Origin: Thermosphaera aggregans
GTDB taxonomy: Archaea > Thermoproteota > Thermoprotei_A > Sulfolobales > Desulfurococcaceae
Assembly (NCBI RefSeq): GCF_014962245.1
Contig: NZ_CP063144.1
Span: 114,582-178,581, forward strand
DNA: 64,000 bases
Direction: 5' to 3'
The translations under genes and the position numbers were made by a program. Under the pieces are notes generated by a model. That model was not told where the DNA came from, did no database searches, and worked only from the letters and a program-made list of their open reading frames with translations. Positions 41,056-50,368 of this stretch are shown here, one piece after another (positions within the stretch are counted from its first letter, which is position 1; every line of letters starts with the position of its first letter).

Positions 41056-44000
41056 CTAAGGCCTCCTCCTCATGAACAGGAAGGCTGTCAATCCTACCAC
41101 TATTAACACGACCACTACGATGATGATTAAGGTGTAATCGAAGGGCTGTGCCGGGGTGGTTGGCTCCGTGGTTGTGGCTGGAGACGTTATTGTAGTTGTC
41201 GGGGCGGTCGTGGTTGTAGTGGGGGTTGTTGTCTCAGTGGTTGTCGTGGTTTCTGTTTCAGTAGTCGTGGTGGTTGTAGTTGTCTCCGTAGGCTGCACGA
41301 CTGCTCCAACACCTCTCACAGTGGCGAGGGTCTTGGCTTCAACACTGTAGCTCCGGAGCATGCTGTACTGGTCCTCCTTAGTCTCCGCCAGCAGGTCGAG
41401 CACGTATGGTAGGACGTTGTTGAGGACTGCTAGAGCATAGTCTGATGGAACCCCTACGACCCATTCTCCGCCGCCGATCTGGAAAGCCCTTATCTTGCTT
41501 GGCGAGTAGCCATCGTGGCTTGTAACCGCGACCGTGTAGATCCACTTATCAATGTTGCCGGCATCGTAAAGCATTGACTTAGGTATCTCCACGATGATCC
41601 TGTTATTGCCTGTGTCAGCGTACACTTTGAAGTCTCCTCCCTGAGCCGTCGGCAACTCCTTATCATAGTAGTATATACCGGTTTTCTCGCCGATTGGAAC
41701 AGGGTCCGAGCCCCAGCCGGGCGCAACGATGAGGGCCATGTGCCATGCGTGCTCCTCAGCTATCTTCACGTTTAAACCGTAGGTATCGGTTTTACCGCCG
41801 CTCATTGTTGTGTGAACGTATATGTGCACCTGCTGCATACTCCACCCATTAGGGCCTCCCCACGGGTTACCGCCCAGGTTTCTGAAAGCAATGGTGAACA
41901 CTACCTTGTCCCCTGCGTCGGTAACCTGGAATTTAACCAGGTCGAACACTCCAGGCGCGAACACGGGGTTGGATGGGTAGGTGTAGCCTCCCGCGCCGTC
42001 GTCGTCGCCCACGGGATCATCCATTTCGAACACTATGGTTCCTGTGACAGCTTCTATTGGAACCTGTAGCTGATGTGTTAAGCCAAGCCTTGAAGACCAC
42101 TCAACCAGCGCGTTATCATAGTAGACTGCTACCACCAGGTAGGTGTACTCTCCCCTGGGTATTCCCAGCAGGTTCCATGGAACAGCTGCTTCGAAGCTTG
42201 TTGAGCCAGCCCCCACGCCGTTGCCCACGCTGATCCATGAGCCGTTCCCGTTCGCAGCATTAACCTTCACCGTTGAGTTAGCCGGGTAGATTAAAACCTC
42301 CCTCACCAGGTACATTCCCAGGTCGACAGGGGTATGCCTCGGGTAGACGTTGTAGCCGGGGTTTAACGGTGACAGGGATGTGTTCGAGGATGTGAAGTAC
42401 ACGGCTACCGCCAGCTTGCCGAGGTCTATCCCTGTTGCCGAAACATTGAAGCCTATGTAGAGCTTGCCAGGGTCGAACAGTATTAGAGCATTCCTAACAT
42501 AGGTGGAACCTACTGTAATGTTTAAGCCTGCGCCGCTGGATATGCTGTTCCACCACAGGCTTTCGAACACGCCGTCAACAGTGACCGGGGTGCTGACGGG
42601 GCTTGGAATATTAGTGTTCAACGAGCCTATTGGCCTGCCGTCAGGGTATGCTTTAACGTTAAGATAGTCCGGGACGGTGAGGCCGGCGAGCTCGTACGCT
42701 GCTTTCAAGTATGCTTTGAAAATCGGGTCGAAGGTCTCAGGGGAGCCTCCCCCATCCCCACCGTACCACCACCACCAGTCGCTTGCCTCTGCTTTCAACA
42801 AGTATTTCGCGATATCAGGCCTCTGCTCATACAGTTGCTTAAAGCTCCCTAATCCCAGCCTCTCCAGTATGCTACTCCTAGCCCTTGCAAGCCACATCCA
42901 AGCCACGTTCTCCTGCCTGTCACCAATCCAAGTGGTTAGCTCTCCGCCCGACCACGAGCCCTCTGGCAGCCTTACCTGCACAGTCTTCCTTGGGAGGTTC
43001 CCGTAATCATCGCCGTAGCCGACTGGAGGGATGTTTGAAATATCCTTACCGGCGAGGTCCAGGTACTGGTAGTTCTGAAGCGGGAGCTGCTTAGCCGTAC
43101 CTGGGAATCTCTCTATAAACTCGCGTGGGGTAACAGTCTCCAGCACTCCCTGCCCCTGGAGCTCTGTGATCCTCTGGTAGAGCGTGTTCAGGAACAGGTC
43201 TCCAAAATTCTCATAGTTCTCCCAGGGGTTCTCACCGTCGAGCGCTACCACCACGAGCCTCGGCCCCGTGGCCTGGTTCCTGAATGACAGGACCTTGTTG
43301 ACGAAATCGTTAACCGCGTCCACATGGTTCCAGTTGCTGTACTGGAAGCTTAAGAGATTGCTCAGCTCCGTGTTCCTGAAGAAGACGTATATCCTGCCGG
43401 ATGGGAAGTCTATGTACCATGGAACGCCCAGGTTGTTTATATCGCTCGTTGATACGCCGGTCTTAGCCAGTATTGACTCATCCGTGATAGTCCATGTGAT
43501 ACCGGCTTTCCTGAAAGCCTCGACAACGTAGGAGTTCACGGCTTGCTCCGCAGGCCACGCCCCAACCGGCGTGTAGTTGAAATGCCTCTTAAACAGCTCT
43601 ATGCTAACGTTAACGTGTACTTCAATATCCTCCGACCAGTCGAAGTCTACAACAATGGGTGCTAGCGGGTGGCTGTACGGTACAGGTATCAGCTCGGCCT
43701 GACCCGTTGAGGAGAGGTTGCGGTAGATCTGGGTTATCCTGGACATCATGTCCTCGTGAACCTCGAGAATCCTCTGCAAGTCGCCAACGGTAAACCCTGG
43801 TGAGCTATACTGTTTTGCACGGTTCATTAACTGGTAGATGTCAGGGTACTGCTCCTCTGCAACACTAGGATCGATCCAGAACAGGTTGAACAATACTGCA
43901 AGGTCAACCACGTTCTGACCAGTCAGGTTTCCGCCTGTGAACTGGTTCACGACACAGTCCACAAGCTCCTGCTCAGTCACCGCTGTAGCCGAGCATGTTG

Positions 44001-44475
44001 AGAAGGCTGACTGGGCAAGGCTCCTGAGCTGGCTGAATCTCGGGATAACGTTGACAATCCTGTTCCAGTTTATGTCGAAGAACCCGCCCGGGGTTCTCAG
44101 CATGGAGAATACTTCAGTCTTGTTCACAGTACCGTTGACAATCTTCCACGATATGATCTGCCTAATATCCATCTTGCCGTTCTCAACATAGTCGACAAGC
44201 ATCTCTAACAGTGAGCCTGAGAACGTGAACGTTGCCTTCACATCCGGGTACTTGCTGAGGATGTAGGCCATCTTGTAGTAGTTTCCAACACTGTGCATCC
44301 TAACCCATGGAAGGGTGAAGTAGGACTCGTCCACGCTGTAATACCATGGCTGATGATAATGCCATACAAGCGCTAGATATATCTTCTGCTCAGCAGACTC
44401 CGCCCTCGGAGGAATTAACGCTAGGCTGAATAGTAACATGGTTAGTAGTAGAATAGAGACTAATCCCCTATACAT
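41056..44475 (-). CDS. Membrane-anchored amylopullulanase (GH57)
   Basis: 1139-residue secreted enzyme cutting alpha-1,4 and alpha-1,6 bonds in starch and pullulan. After a signal peptide (ISILLLTMLLFSLALIPPRA-like) come GH57 motifs: HQPW (41-44), SHPLAP (268-273), GAWPAEQAV with nucleophile E310, ALDGENPWENY with acid/base D413. The 103-residue spacing between these equals the E291/D394 spacing of the Thermococcus amylopullulanase. Further on are CBM9-like and glucodextranase-C-like domains (DDPVGDDDGAGGYTYPSNPV), a Thr-rich linker (encoded by GTGGTTGTAGT-type repeats) and a C-terminal helix with MRRRP, which anchors the enzyme to the membrane. No separate secretion partner is needed. Confidence 0.95.
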   Translation of the reverse strand: MYRGLVSILLLTMLLFSLALIPPRAESAEQKIYLALVWHYHQPWYYSVDESYFTLPWVRMHSVGNYYKMAYILSKYPDVKATFTFSGSLLEMLVDYVENGKMDIRQIISWKIVNGTVNKTEVFSMLRTPGGFFDINWNRIVNVIPRFSQLRSLAQSAFSTCSATAVTEQELVDCVVNQFTGGNLTGQNVVDLAVLFNLFWIDPSVAEEQYPDIYQLMNRAKQYSSPGFTVGDLQRILEVHEDMMSRITQIYRNLSSTGQAELIPVPYSHPLAPIVVDFDWSEDIEVHVNVSIELFKRHFNYTPVGAWPAEQAVNSYVVEAFRKAGITWTITDESILAKTGVSTSDINNLGVPWYIDFPSGRIYVFFRNTELSNLLSFQYSNWNHVDAVNDFVNKVLSFRNQATGPRLVVVALDGENPWENYENFGDLFLNTLYQRITELQGQGVLETVTPREFIERFPGTAKQLPLQNYQYLDLAGKDISNIPPVGYGDDYGNLPRKTVQVRLPEGSWSGGELTTWIGDRQENVAWMWLARARSSILERLGLGSFKQLYEQRPDIAKYLLKAEASDWWWWYGGDGGGSPETFDPIFKAYLKAAYELAGLTVPDYLNVKAYPDGRPIGSLNTNIPSPVSTPVTVDGVFESLWWNSISSGAGLNITVGSTYVRNALILFDPGKLYIGFNVSATGIDLGKLAVAVYFTSSNTSLSPLNPGYNVYPRHTPVDLGMYLVREVLIYPANSTVKVNAANGNGSWISVGNGVGAGSTSFEAAVPWNLLGIPRGEYTYLVVAVYYDNALVEWSSRLGLTHQLQVPIEAVTGTIVFEMDDPVGDDDGAGGYTYPSNPVFAPGVFDLVKFQVTDAGDKVVFTIAFRNLGGNPWGGPNGWSMQQVHIYVHTTMSGGKTDTYGLNVKIAEEHAWHMALIVAPGWGSDPVPIGEKTGIYYYDKELPTAQGGDFKVYADTGNNRIIVEIPKSMLYDAGNIDKWIYTVAVTSHDGYSPSKIRAFQIGGGEWVVGVPSDYALAVLNNVLPYVLDLLAETKEDQYSMLRSYSVEAKTLATVRGVGAVVQPTETTTTTTTTETETTTTTETTTPTTTTTAPTTTITSPATTTEPTTPAQPFDYTLIIIVVVVLIVVGLTAFLFMRRRP

Positions 44476-44534
44476 TCAACCACCATGATCATTAAAATAC
44501 GTCTCCAACGCTTATTAATCTGCCTTCAATCAGT

Positions 44535-44554
44535 GTTTAAACAATTGATTAAAC
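44535..44554. promoter_or_regulatory. Near-perfect 20-bp palindrome between SRP RNA and amylopullulanase
   Basis: GTTTAAACAATTGATTAAAC differs from its own reverse complement at only 2 of 20 positions. It lies between the SRP RNA 3' end (44557) and the amylopullulanase start (44475), about 60 bases upstream of the ATG. It may be an operator for starch control or a transcript-end element of the SRP RNA. Confidence 0.4.
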
Positions 44555-44556
44555 AA

Positions 44557-44848
44557 CCCGCGGGCCGCAGCCCCATGCACAGCGTGGAAGACCCTGCCAG
44601 AGCCCTTCCACGCAGGTCTCAACCCCGGTGACCCATGAACGCTTGCGGCCAGGGTTAGGTTGCTCCCTTCCGGGCCTGGCCGGGTTCCCCTGGCTAAGAC
44701 GGTTCACCCTCCCCCTCCAGGGAGGGCTCCGCCACCGCAAGCCCCATGGGGCGGGGGTCATTGCCTTACGTGGGGGTTGACAGGGCCCTGCCACGCCGTG
44801 CATGGTTGTCTGGCCCAGTAAACTAGGCCCTCCCCACGGCCCGCGGGC
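44557..44848 (-). ncRNA. SRP 7S RNA
   Basis: RNA of the signal recognition particle, read on the minus strand. The helix 8 signature is intact: GGCCAGGCCCGGAAGGGAGCA binding region is visible as CCCGGAAGGGAGCAACC. The ends pair: CCCGCGGGCCG at the 5' side (44848 downwards) with CGGCCCGCGGG at the 3' side (44557 upwards), which is archaeal helix 1. The length is about 290 nt, the family norm. Exact ends are uncertain by a few bases. A TTAATAAT-type TATA candidate lies at 44868-44882. The apparent reading frame inside it is a shadow. Confidence 0.95.
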
Positions 44849-44894
44849 GTTTTAATATTTTATTACAGGAGATTATTAACTATTTTTCCAGCGG

Positions 44895-45977
44895 TTAGAA
44901 CGGGATAGGGGCTATCATAAGCACTAGGATTACGGTGCACATGCTGTTAACGATCAAGCCAAGCTTATTCCCCAGCACCTCGTAGACTATTCTCCCGCCG
45001 TCCGTTATGAATATGGGGGCGGCGTTGATCAATGCTAGGTTGAAGTTTACCAGGTATATCCATGAGAACGCTTTCAACAACCCTGTTGATGATGAGTATC
45101 CGAGGAGCCTTGCTAACCCTTCAGCCGGCACCCTTGTCTCGGTCAGGTTGACCCCGAGCTTCACGGGGGTGCTGTTCTTGTAGAACTGCTTGACAACTAC
45201 TTCCCCGTTAGGCTTCAAAACCTCTAGAACAAGCACGCCCTCGCTACTGCTTGAGAGAATGCTTCTCAAGCTTTCAAAACCCGCCAGCCTGGTCCCGTTA
45301 ATGGTTAGCAGTATGTCACCACTTGAAATCCCCAGGGATTCCGCCAAACCCCCCTGCTCAACCCCTAGCACGTAGAGGGCAGGTGTTGACGAGAGGAGAA
45401 TTATGGCTAGGAAGGCCAGCCCGATGATAAAGTTTACTGCAACGCCTGCTGCTAGAATGCTCGTCTTAGCCTTCAAAGGCGAGGGGTTAAACCTCTCCTC
45501 TGAGACTTCGACAAAGGCTAGTGGAAGGATGAATGCTATCATGAATCCGAAGGACTTAACCTCCACGCCGTTGCTAACAGCTGTTTTAGCGTGGAAGTAT
45601 TCGTGAGTGATTGCCGCAATGCTTACAGCGATTATGAAGTAGAGTATGTCCAAACCCTTTATGTTAACCCCCGGGATCAATAAGACTGCTCCCGGAGCAT
45701 TGCTCACAACTCTTGAAACAACAGTGTTGACGGAGAAGTATAGGAATAGCCCGAGGGAGAGCGCGAACAACCCCGTGAAGACGTAGCTCAGCTTTTTGAA
45801 AACCCTGCTCGTCTCCAAAGCAGATTTCTTCCTAAGGATGAGGATGACCCCGTACTTCAACTCTACACTGCTGCTTCCCGTAAGCTTTTTCGAAAACCTG
45901 AGCAGTGCGTTAAGCACTAGCCACAGCGCTAGGATCGCGGTCAACGCTGTTGCGAACACGTCCATGTATTTAAACAC
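44895..45977 (-). CDS. Site-2 protease (M50) with PDZ domain
   Basis: 360-residue intramembrane zinc metalloprotease. HEYFH (125-129) in a membrane helix gives the two His ligands and catalytic Glu; INAAPIFITDGGRIVYEVLG is the second conserved segment with the third ligand Asp (TDGG). Between lies a PDZ domain (LGISSGDILLTINGTRLAGF). It cleaves membrane-anchored substrates, often regulators; the target here is unknown. It is divergent from the nucleotidyltransferase gene. Confidence 0.92.
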   Translation of the reverse strand: MFKYMDVFATALTAILALWLVLNALLRFSKKLTGSSSVELKYGVILILRKKSALETSRVFKKLSYVFTGLFALSLGLFLYFSVNTVVSRVVSNAPGAVLLIPGVNIKGLDILYFIIAVSIAAITHEYFHAKTAVSNGVEVKSFGFMIAFILPLAFVEVSEERFNPSPLKAKTSILAAGVAVNFIIGLAFLAIILLSSTPALYVLGVEQGGLAESLGISSGDILLTINGTRLAGFESLRSILSSSSEGVLVLEVLKPNGEVVVKQFYKNSTPVKLGVNLTETRVPAEGLARLLGYSSSTGLLKAFSWIYLVNFNLALINAAPIFITDGGRIVYEVLGNKLGLIVNSMCTVILVLMIAPIPF

Positions 45978-46045
45978 ACCAGAGTAGAATATTGTTAAAT
46001 GTGCTTTAAATAATAATTGTCAGTGAAGGGTAGAGGACCCGGGTC

Positions 46046-46759
46046 TTGGTCAGGGAGAAGGTTAAGAAAACGCCGGAGTTCAAGGAGGTTGTTTACAACG
46101 AGGCTCACTGGAGCCTGCTGAGGAGTTTGAGAAGGGAAGCTATTAGAATAGTTGAAGCCTTAGCCGTCACCGGGTTAAACCCCGTGGTGCACGGGAGCGT
46201 TGCAAGAGGCGATGTATGGGAAGGGAGCGACATAGACGTCTTCATCCCCTACCCGGTACCCTCGTACAAGCTGGAGTATGTTCTAGATTTGAGCGGGCTC
46301 CAGGTCAGGAAGAAGTATATTGTGATGGCAACCCCTGCAAACACTCCTAAAGCATACATCGTGCTGGATGATGAGGAGAGGAAAACCGTGAGCTTCCCCC
46401 TCGCGGATTTGAAGCCCCGCGAGTACGAGTTCTACAGGTTTGGGGGACTGCTCGACAAGGATGGATTAGCCAGAGATAGGCGGGTTCCCGGGGTTAACAA
46501 GAAGCTTGTGTTGATCGAGCCGGTTGCTAACGGGCACTTAGAATCTCCAGTGATAGGTTTCGAAAGCGTTGTAGCCGAGAAGCTCGGTATCAGTGTTGAA
46601 ACAGTTCTCGAGAGGGTTAGGGTTCTCAGCAGGAGGGACAGTGTTGGGAGGACAGGGGTTTTCCTCAAACACGTGCTACAGCCTGACGAAACCTTCGAGC
46701 ACGCTATACAGGAGCTTGCGAGAAGGAGCAGTATTGTGCGGAGGGCTCTCCAGCGTTAG
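46046..46759 (+). CDS. Nucleotidyltransferase-fold protein (archaeal COG2413-like)
   Basis: 237 residues. GSVARGDVWEGSDIDVFIPY (50-69) is the pol-beta-type nucleotidyltransferase signature with both metal-binding Asp residues (SDID). The rest contains a substrate-binding region (IVLDDEERKTVSFPLADLKP) and a C-terminal helix pair (GISVETVLERVRVLSRRDSV) resembling DNA-binding helices. It is larger than the MNT/HEPN antitoxin class and has no HEPN partner nearby. The TTG start is taken because GTAGAGGACC lies upstream. It converges on pelA with a 4-base overlap. Confidence 0.75.
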   Translation: MVREKVKKTPEFKEVVYNEAHWSLLRSLRREAIRIVEALAVTGLNPVVHGSVARGDVWEGSDIDVFIPYPVPSYKLEYVLDLSGLQVRKKYIVMATPANTPKAYIVLDDEERKTVSFPLADLKPREYEFYRFGGLLDKDGLARDRRVPGVNKKLVLIEPVANGHLESPVIGFESVVAEKLGISVETVLERVRVLSRRDSVGRTGVFLKHVLQPDETFEHAIQELARRSSIVRRALQR

Positions 46760-47838
46760 CAGGTCTTGCTCTGCAACGGGTATCTTAAAACCGCTATGAT
46801 GCCTCCGAAACCGCTTACTTCAACGCCAACATCCGATCTCCCAGGTATGATCCAAACGTCTGCTTTCGATGAGAATGCTTTGTCAAGGGTTTCGAGAACC
46901 CTGTTCCTAACTCCTTCATCACCGCTCTTAATCAGGTCTGAGACAACGACAAGCCTGTCTACAGCGCTCATCAATGCTGCACAGTAGGCTTCTTCAACCC
47001 CGTAAGCAACCCTCTCAGGCTGCTCAACAACCAGTTTCTTGAAAACCTCGAAAACTTCGCGAGCCCTTATGATTGAAAGCTCTGAGACAGCTTTCTTGAC
47101 AACATCTCTTCGAAGAAGCTCGTTTAAGCCGCTGCAACCCCCTATTGAGGTTGAGTCCACATATACTGGTAAACTCTTCAGCCCTGAGCGTATGAGATCG
47201 GCAAGCGTGTTTTTCAGGTCGCCTGGGCCGGCAACAATGACCGCGTCAACCTTCTCCCTTGAAGCATACTCTGATACAAGCATGAACACTTCTTCCAAGT
47301 AGTTTCTCAGCAAGCCGTCGTACCCGCTAGCGTACATCTTACCCGGCAACCTCCCATAGGCCTCGCTGAGCTGTACAACACCCTGCTCCGTCAACATGGC
47401 TATGCATGCCTCGTCATGATCAATATTCACCAGCATCACCCTCCTCCTCTTCACAGAGCTCCTTCTCAAGGCTTCAAGCTCGCTGGCCGACCACTTCTCC
47501 TTGAACACCACTAGGACGTCGCCGGGGGAGAGGTTGATCGTGTGGTAGTGTCCTTTCACGCCGAACTCCTCGGGCCCCTCCACCACAATACCTCTAACTC
47601 TCAGCCTGTCAGAGAACTCCTGGAACTCAAGCTTCTCCACTCTCAAGCCCAGGGTCATGGAAACCCTCCTGCTCGAGCCCCCCTCCCCCTGCTTCACCTC
47701 GCGGCTCGTCCTCCCGTAGACAATGTCCCCTGGGCTCAGGAGGTTGTACAGGATCCATAGGTCGTCCTCGTCCTCGACGAGTATTTTAATCCATCCCTTC
47801 TTTAAATCCTCCTCAAGTATTTTCAAGCCACACCACAT
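46756..47838 (-). CDS. pelA: Pelota (aPelota, Dom34)
   Basis: 360-residue ribosome rescue factor, related to aRF1, that works with aEF1A or ABCE1 on stalled ribosomes and acts as release factor partner in archaea. The N-terminal Sm-like domain (GWIKILVEDEDDLWILYNLL, PGDIVYGRTSREVK) and the central eRF1-like domain (LVNIDHDEACIAMLTEQGVV, VIVAGPGDLKNTLADLI) are present; the third domain ends IPGRSDVGVEVSGFGGIIAV. No GGQ motif occurs, so it is Pelota, not aRF1. It starts 52 bases from the divergent polB3. Confidence 0.93.
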   Translation of the reverse strand: MWCGLKILEEDLKKGWIKILVEDEDDLWILYNLLSPGDIVYGRTSREVKQGEGGSSRRVSMTLGLRVEKLEFQEFSDRLRVRGIVVEGPEEFGVKGHYHTINLSPGDVLVVFKEKWSASELEALRRSSVKRRRVMLVNIDHDEACIAMLTEQGVVQLSEAYGRLPGKMYASGYDGLLRNYLEEVFMLVSEYASREKVDAVIVAGPGDLKNTLADLIRSGLKSLPVYVDSTSIGGCSGLNELLRRDVVKKAVSELSIIRAREVFEVFKKLVVEQPERVAYGVEEAYCAALMSAVDRLVVVSDLIKSGDEGVRNRVLETLDKAFSSKADVWIIPGRSDVGVEVSGFGGIIAVLRYPLQSKTC

Positions 47839-47890
47839 TTACGAAGCATGTTTATGAGATTGTTTAAACATTATTTTTAAAGGGAAGCGC

Positions 47891-50281
47891 ATGCTGCTGG
47901 ATTTCTACCTGCTGGACGTCAGCTACGAAGTGGTTTCCCAGGAACCCCATATCATAATATGGGGTGTTACAAGGGATGGTAAGAGGGTTCTTTTAAGGGA
48001 CAGGGGGTTTAGGCCGTACTTTTACGCTATTTTACGGGAGAAAGCGAATGCTGAAGCCGTTGCGAGAAGGATTATTGGCTTATCAGAGAGATCCTCGCCC
48101 ATTATAAAGGCTGAGCCTGTTGAGAAAAAATTCTACGGTAAACCCGTTAACGCTTTAAGGATAACGACCGTGATACCGGAGTCTGTTAGAAGGTATAGGG
48201 AGAAGGTTAAGGAGATACCTGAGGTTGCCGAGGTTGTTGAGGCTGACATAAGGTTCAGCCTGAGATACATTCTCGACCATCATTTAAGACCGTGCGGATG
48301 GCACAGGGTGGAGGTTGAGGCCAGGGGTAAGAACCCGGTGTACAGGGTTGAGGAGGAGTACGAGGTTAAAGGAGAGATCACGCCTCTCGAGGACTGGTCG
48401 ACCCCGGAGCTCAGGATCATGGCTTTCGATATCGAAGTCTACAGTGAAACAGGGTCTCCTAAGCCTGACAGAGACCCTGTCATAATAATAGGTGTTCTAA
48501 CAAGTAACGGAGTCTTCAAGCAGTTCCTGGCCGACGGATTCAACGATAAGAACGCTATCATGGAGTTCGCCAGGTTCATCCAGACCTACGACCCGGACAT
48601 CGTCGTAGGGTATAATAGCAACAGGTTTGACTGGCAGTACCTCCTGGAAAGAGCCAGCACGCTGGGCTTGAGACTGGATGTAGGGAGGAAGAGGGATTCT
48701 CCCCCGTCGACAAGCACTTACGGGCACGTCTCCGTGGCCGGGAGGTTGAACGTTGACCTTTACGATTTCGCGGATGAGATACCCGAGATCAAGATCAAAA
48801 GCCTCGACGTTGTCGCAGACTACCTGGGAGTGATGAAGAGGGATTCAAGGGTTTTAATAGACTACGTGGACTTCCCGAAGTACTGGAACGATCCTTCCAA
48901 GAAAGGGTTGCTTTTAAAGTACAACGAGGATGATGTCCGCTCGACGATGGGGTTGGCTGAAAAATTCCTCCCGTTCGCGATGCAGTTATCGAACATTACC
49001 AGGCTCCCGCTTGACCAGGTTGGGGCTGCGAGCGTGGGGTACAGGCTTGAATGGTTCCTGATGCACGAGGCGTTGCTGAATAACGAGCTAATCCCTAACA
49101 GGGAGGAGAAGGAGGCTGAAACATACAAGGGTGCCGTGGTGTTAACGCCTTTGAAAGGAATACATGAGAACATAGCGGTGTTGGATTTCACGAGCATGTA
49201 CCCTAACATAATGATCAAGTATAACGTGGGCCCTGACACCATTGATAGATCAGGCGGGTGCAGCATAGCCAGCCACTACATAGCACCCGAGGTCGGGCAC
49301 TGCTTCAGGAGGGAACCCCCCGGCTTCTTCAAGAACGTTCTCTCAATGCTCCTCGGCTTGAGAAAGCAGTTGAGGAGTGAGATGAAGAAATACCCGCCGA
49401 CAAGCATGGAGTACAGGCTGCTTGATGAGAGGCAGAGAGCGGTTAAAATCCTGGCTAACGCGACATACGGTTACATGGGCTGGCTCGGGGCCAGGTGGTA
49501 CTGCCGCGAGTGCGCTGAAGCTGTCACAGCCTGGGGCAGGACGATGATCACAACAGTGATCAACAGGGCGAGGGAGATGGGTTTGAAAGTAATATACGGC
49601 GACACCGACTCCTTGTTCGTTGAGAACGACCCTGTGAAGGTTAAGAACCTCGTGGAGTACGTTGAGAAGGAGCTGGGCTTCGAGATAAAGATTGACAAGA
49701 TTTATGAGAGAGTCTTCTTCACCGAGGCTAAGAAGCGTTACGCGGGATTGCTCACGGATGGCAGGGTAGATATAGTCGGGTTCGAGGCTGTTAGAGGGGA
49801 TTGGACAGAGCTCGCTAAGGAGGTGCAGGAGAACATTACCAGCATCCTCCTGAGAGAGAAGAACGTGGACAAGGCTGTTGAATACGTGAAAACAGTCATA
49901 GCCGACCTGATGCAGTACAAGATACCGCTTGAGAAGATGGTCATATGGAAAACCCTTACCAAGAAGATTGAAGAATACGATGTGGAATCACCACACGTCT
50001 CTGCTGCGAGAAAGCTTGAGAGGAAAGGGTTAAAGATAGATGTAGGGGATAAGGTAGGGTTCGTCATAGTTAAAGGAGCTGGGAAAATATCGGAGAGAGC
50101 TGAGCCCTTCAGCCTCGTCAAGGATCCAAGACTGGTGGATGTCAACTACTATATTGAACACCAGGTAGTGCCTGCAGCGCTGAGAATACTGGAGTACTTC
50201 GGGATCACGGAGGATGATTTAAAGAAGATTGCTTCAACAGCGGGTAAGAAGAGCTTGTTCGACTACCTTGGGAAACGCTAG
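47891..50281 (+). CDS. polB3: DNA polymerase B3
   Basis: 796-residue B-family polymerase of the crenarchaeal B3 type. The N-terminus LLDFYLLDVSYEVVSQEPHI resembles Sulfolobus Dpo3. Exo I FDIEVYSE, Exo II YNSNRFDWQYL and Exo III YNEDDVRSTMGL are intact; motif A is DFTSMYPNIMIKYN (near residue 430), motif B AVKILANATYGYMGW, motif C IYGDTDSLFVE (near 567). Unlike Sulfolobus Dpo3, where motifs are degenerate, this copy looks fully active. The ATG at 47891 follows AAAGGGAAGCGC. This gives the window two complete replicative-class polymerases about 27 kb apart. Confidence 0.94.
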   Translation: MLLDFYLLDVSYEVVSQEPHIIIWGVTRDGKRVLLRDRGFRPYFYAILREKANAEAVARRIIGLSERSSPIIKAEPVEKKFYGKPVNALRITTVIPESVRRYREKVKEIPEVAEVVEADIRFSLRYILDHHLRPCGWHRVEVEARGKNPVYRVEEEYEVKGEITPLEDWSTPELRIMAFDIEVYSETGSPKPDRDPVIIIGVLTSNGVFKQFLADGFNDKNAIMEFARFIQTYDPDIVVGYNSNRFDWQYLLERASTLGLRLDVGRKRDSPPSTSTYGHVSVAGRLNVDLYDFADEIPEIKIKSLDVVADYLGVMKRDSRVLIDYVDFPKYWNDPSKKGLLLKYNEDDVRSTMGLAEKFLPFAMQLSNITRLPLDQVGAASVGYRLEWFLMHEALLNNELIPNREEKEAETYKGAVVLTPLKGIHENIAVLDFTSMYPNIMIKYNVGPDTIDRSGGCSIASHYIAPEVGHCFRREPPGFFKNVLSMLLGLRKQLRSEMKKYPPTSMEYRLLDERQRAVKILANATYGYMGWLGARWYCRECAEAVTAWGRTMITTVINRAREMGLKVIYGDTDSLFVENDPVKVKNLVEYVEKELGFEIKIDKIYERVFFTEAKKRYAGLLTDGRVDIVGFEAVRGDWTELAKEVQENITSILLREKNVDKAVEYVKTVIADLMQYKIPLEKMVIWKTLTKKIEEYDVESPHVSAARKLERKGLKIDVGDKVGFVIVKGAGKISERAEPFSLVKDPRLVDVNYYIEHQVVPAALRILEYFGITEDDLKKIASTAGKKSLFDYLGKR

Positions 50282-50368
50282 GATTTAATGAGGCAGTGAA
50301 AATATATAAAAATAAGTATTTTACTTACTTCTAAACAATATTTTAGATAGTGGTTAAGAGGTTGGCTT

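Noticed and set aside
41156-41350. Val-rich reading frame and GTGGTTGTAGT-type repeats on the plus strand
   Set aside because: It is the reverse of the Thr-rich linker codons of the amylopullulanase, not a repeat array or CRISPR.
44549-44803. Arg/Pro-rich reading frame on the minus strand
   Set aside because: It lies inside the SRP RNA, whose helix 8 signature and paired ends explain the sequence.
46046-46759. Nucleotidyltransferase as MNT/HEPN-type toxin-antitoxin
   Set aside because: It is much larger than MNT antitoxins and no HEPN partner is adjacent.
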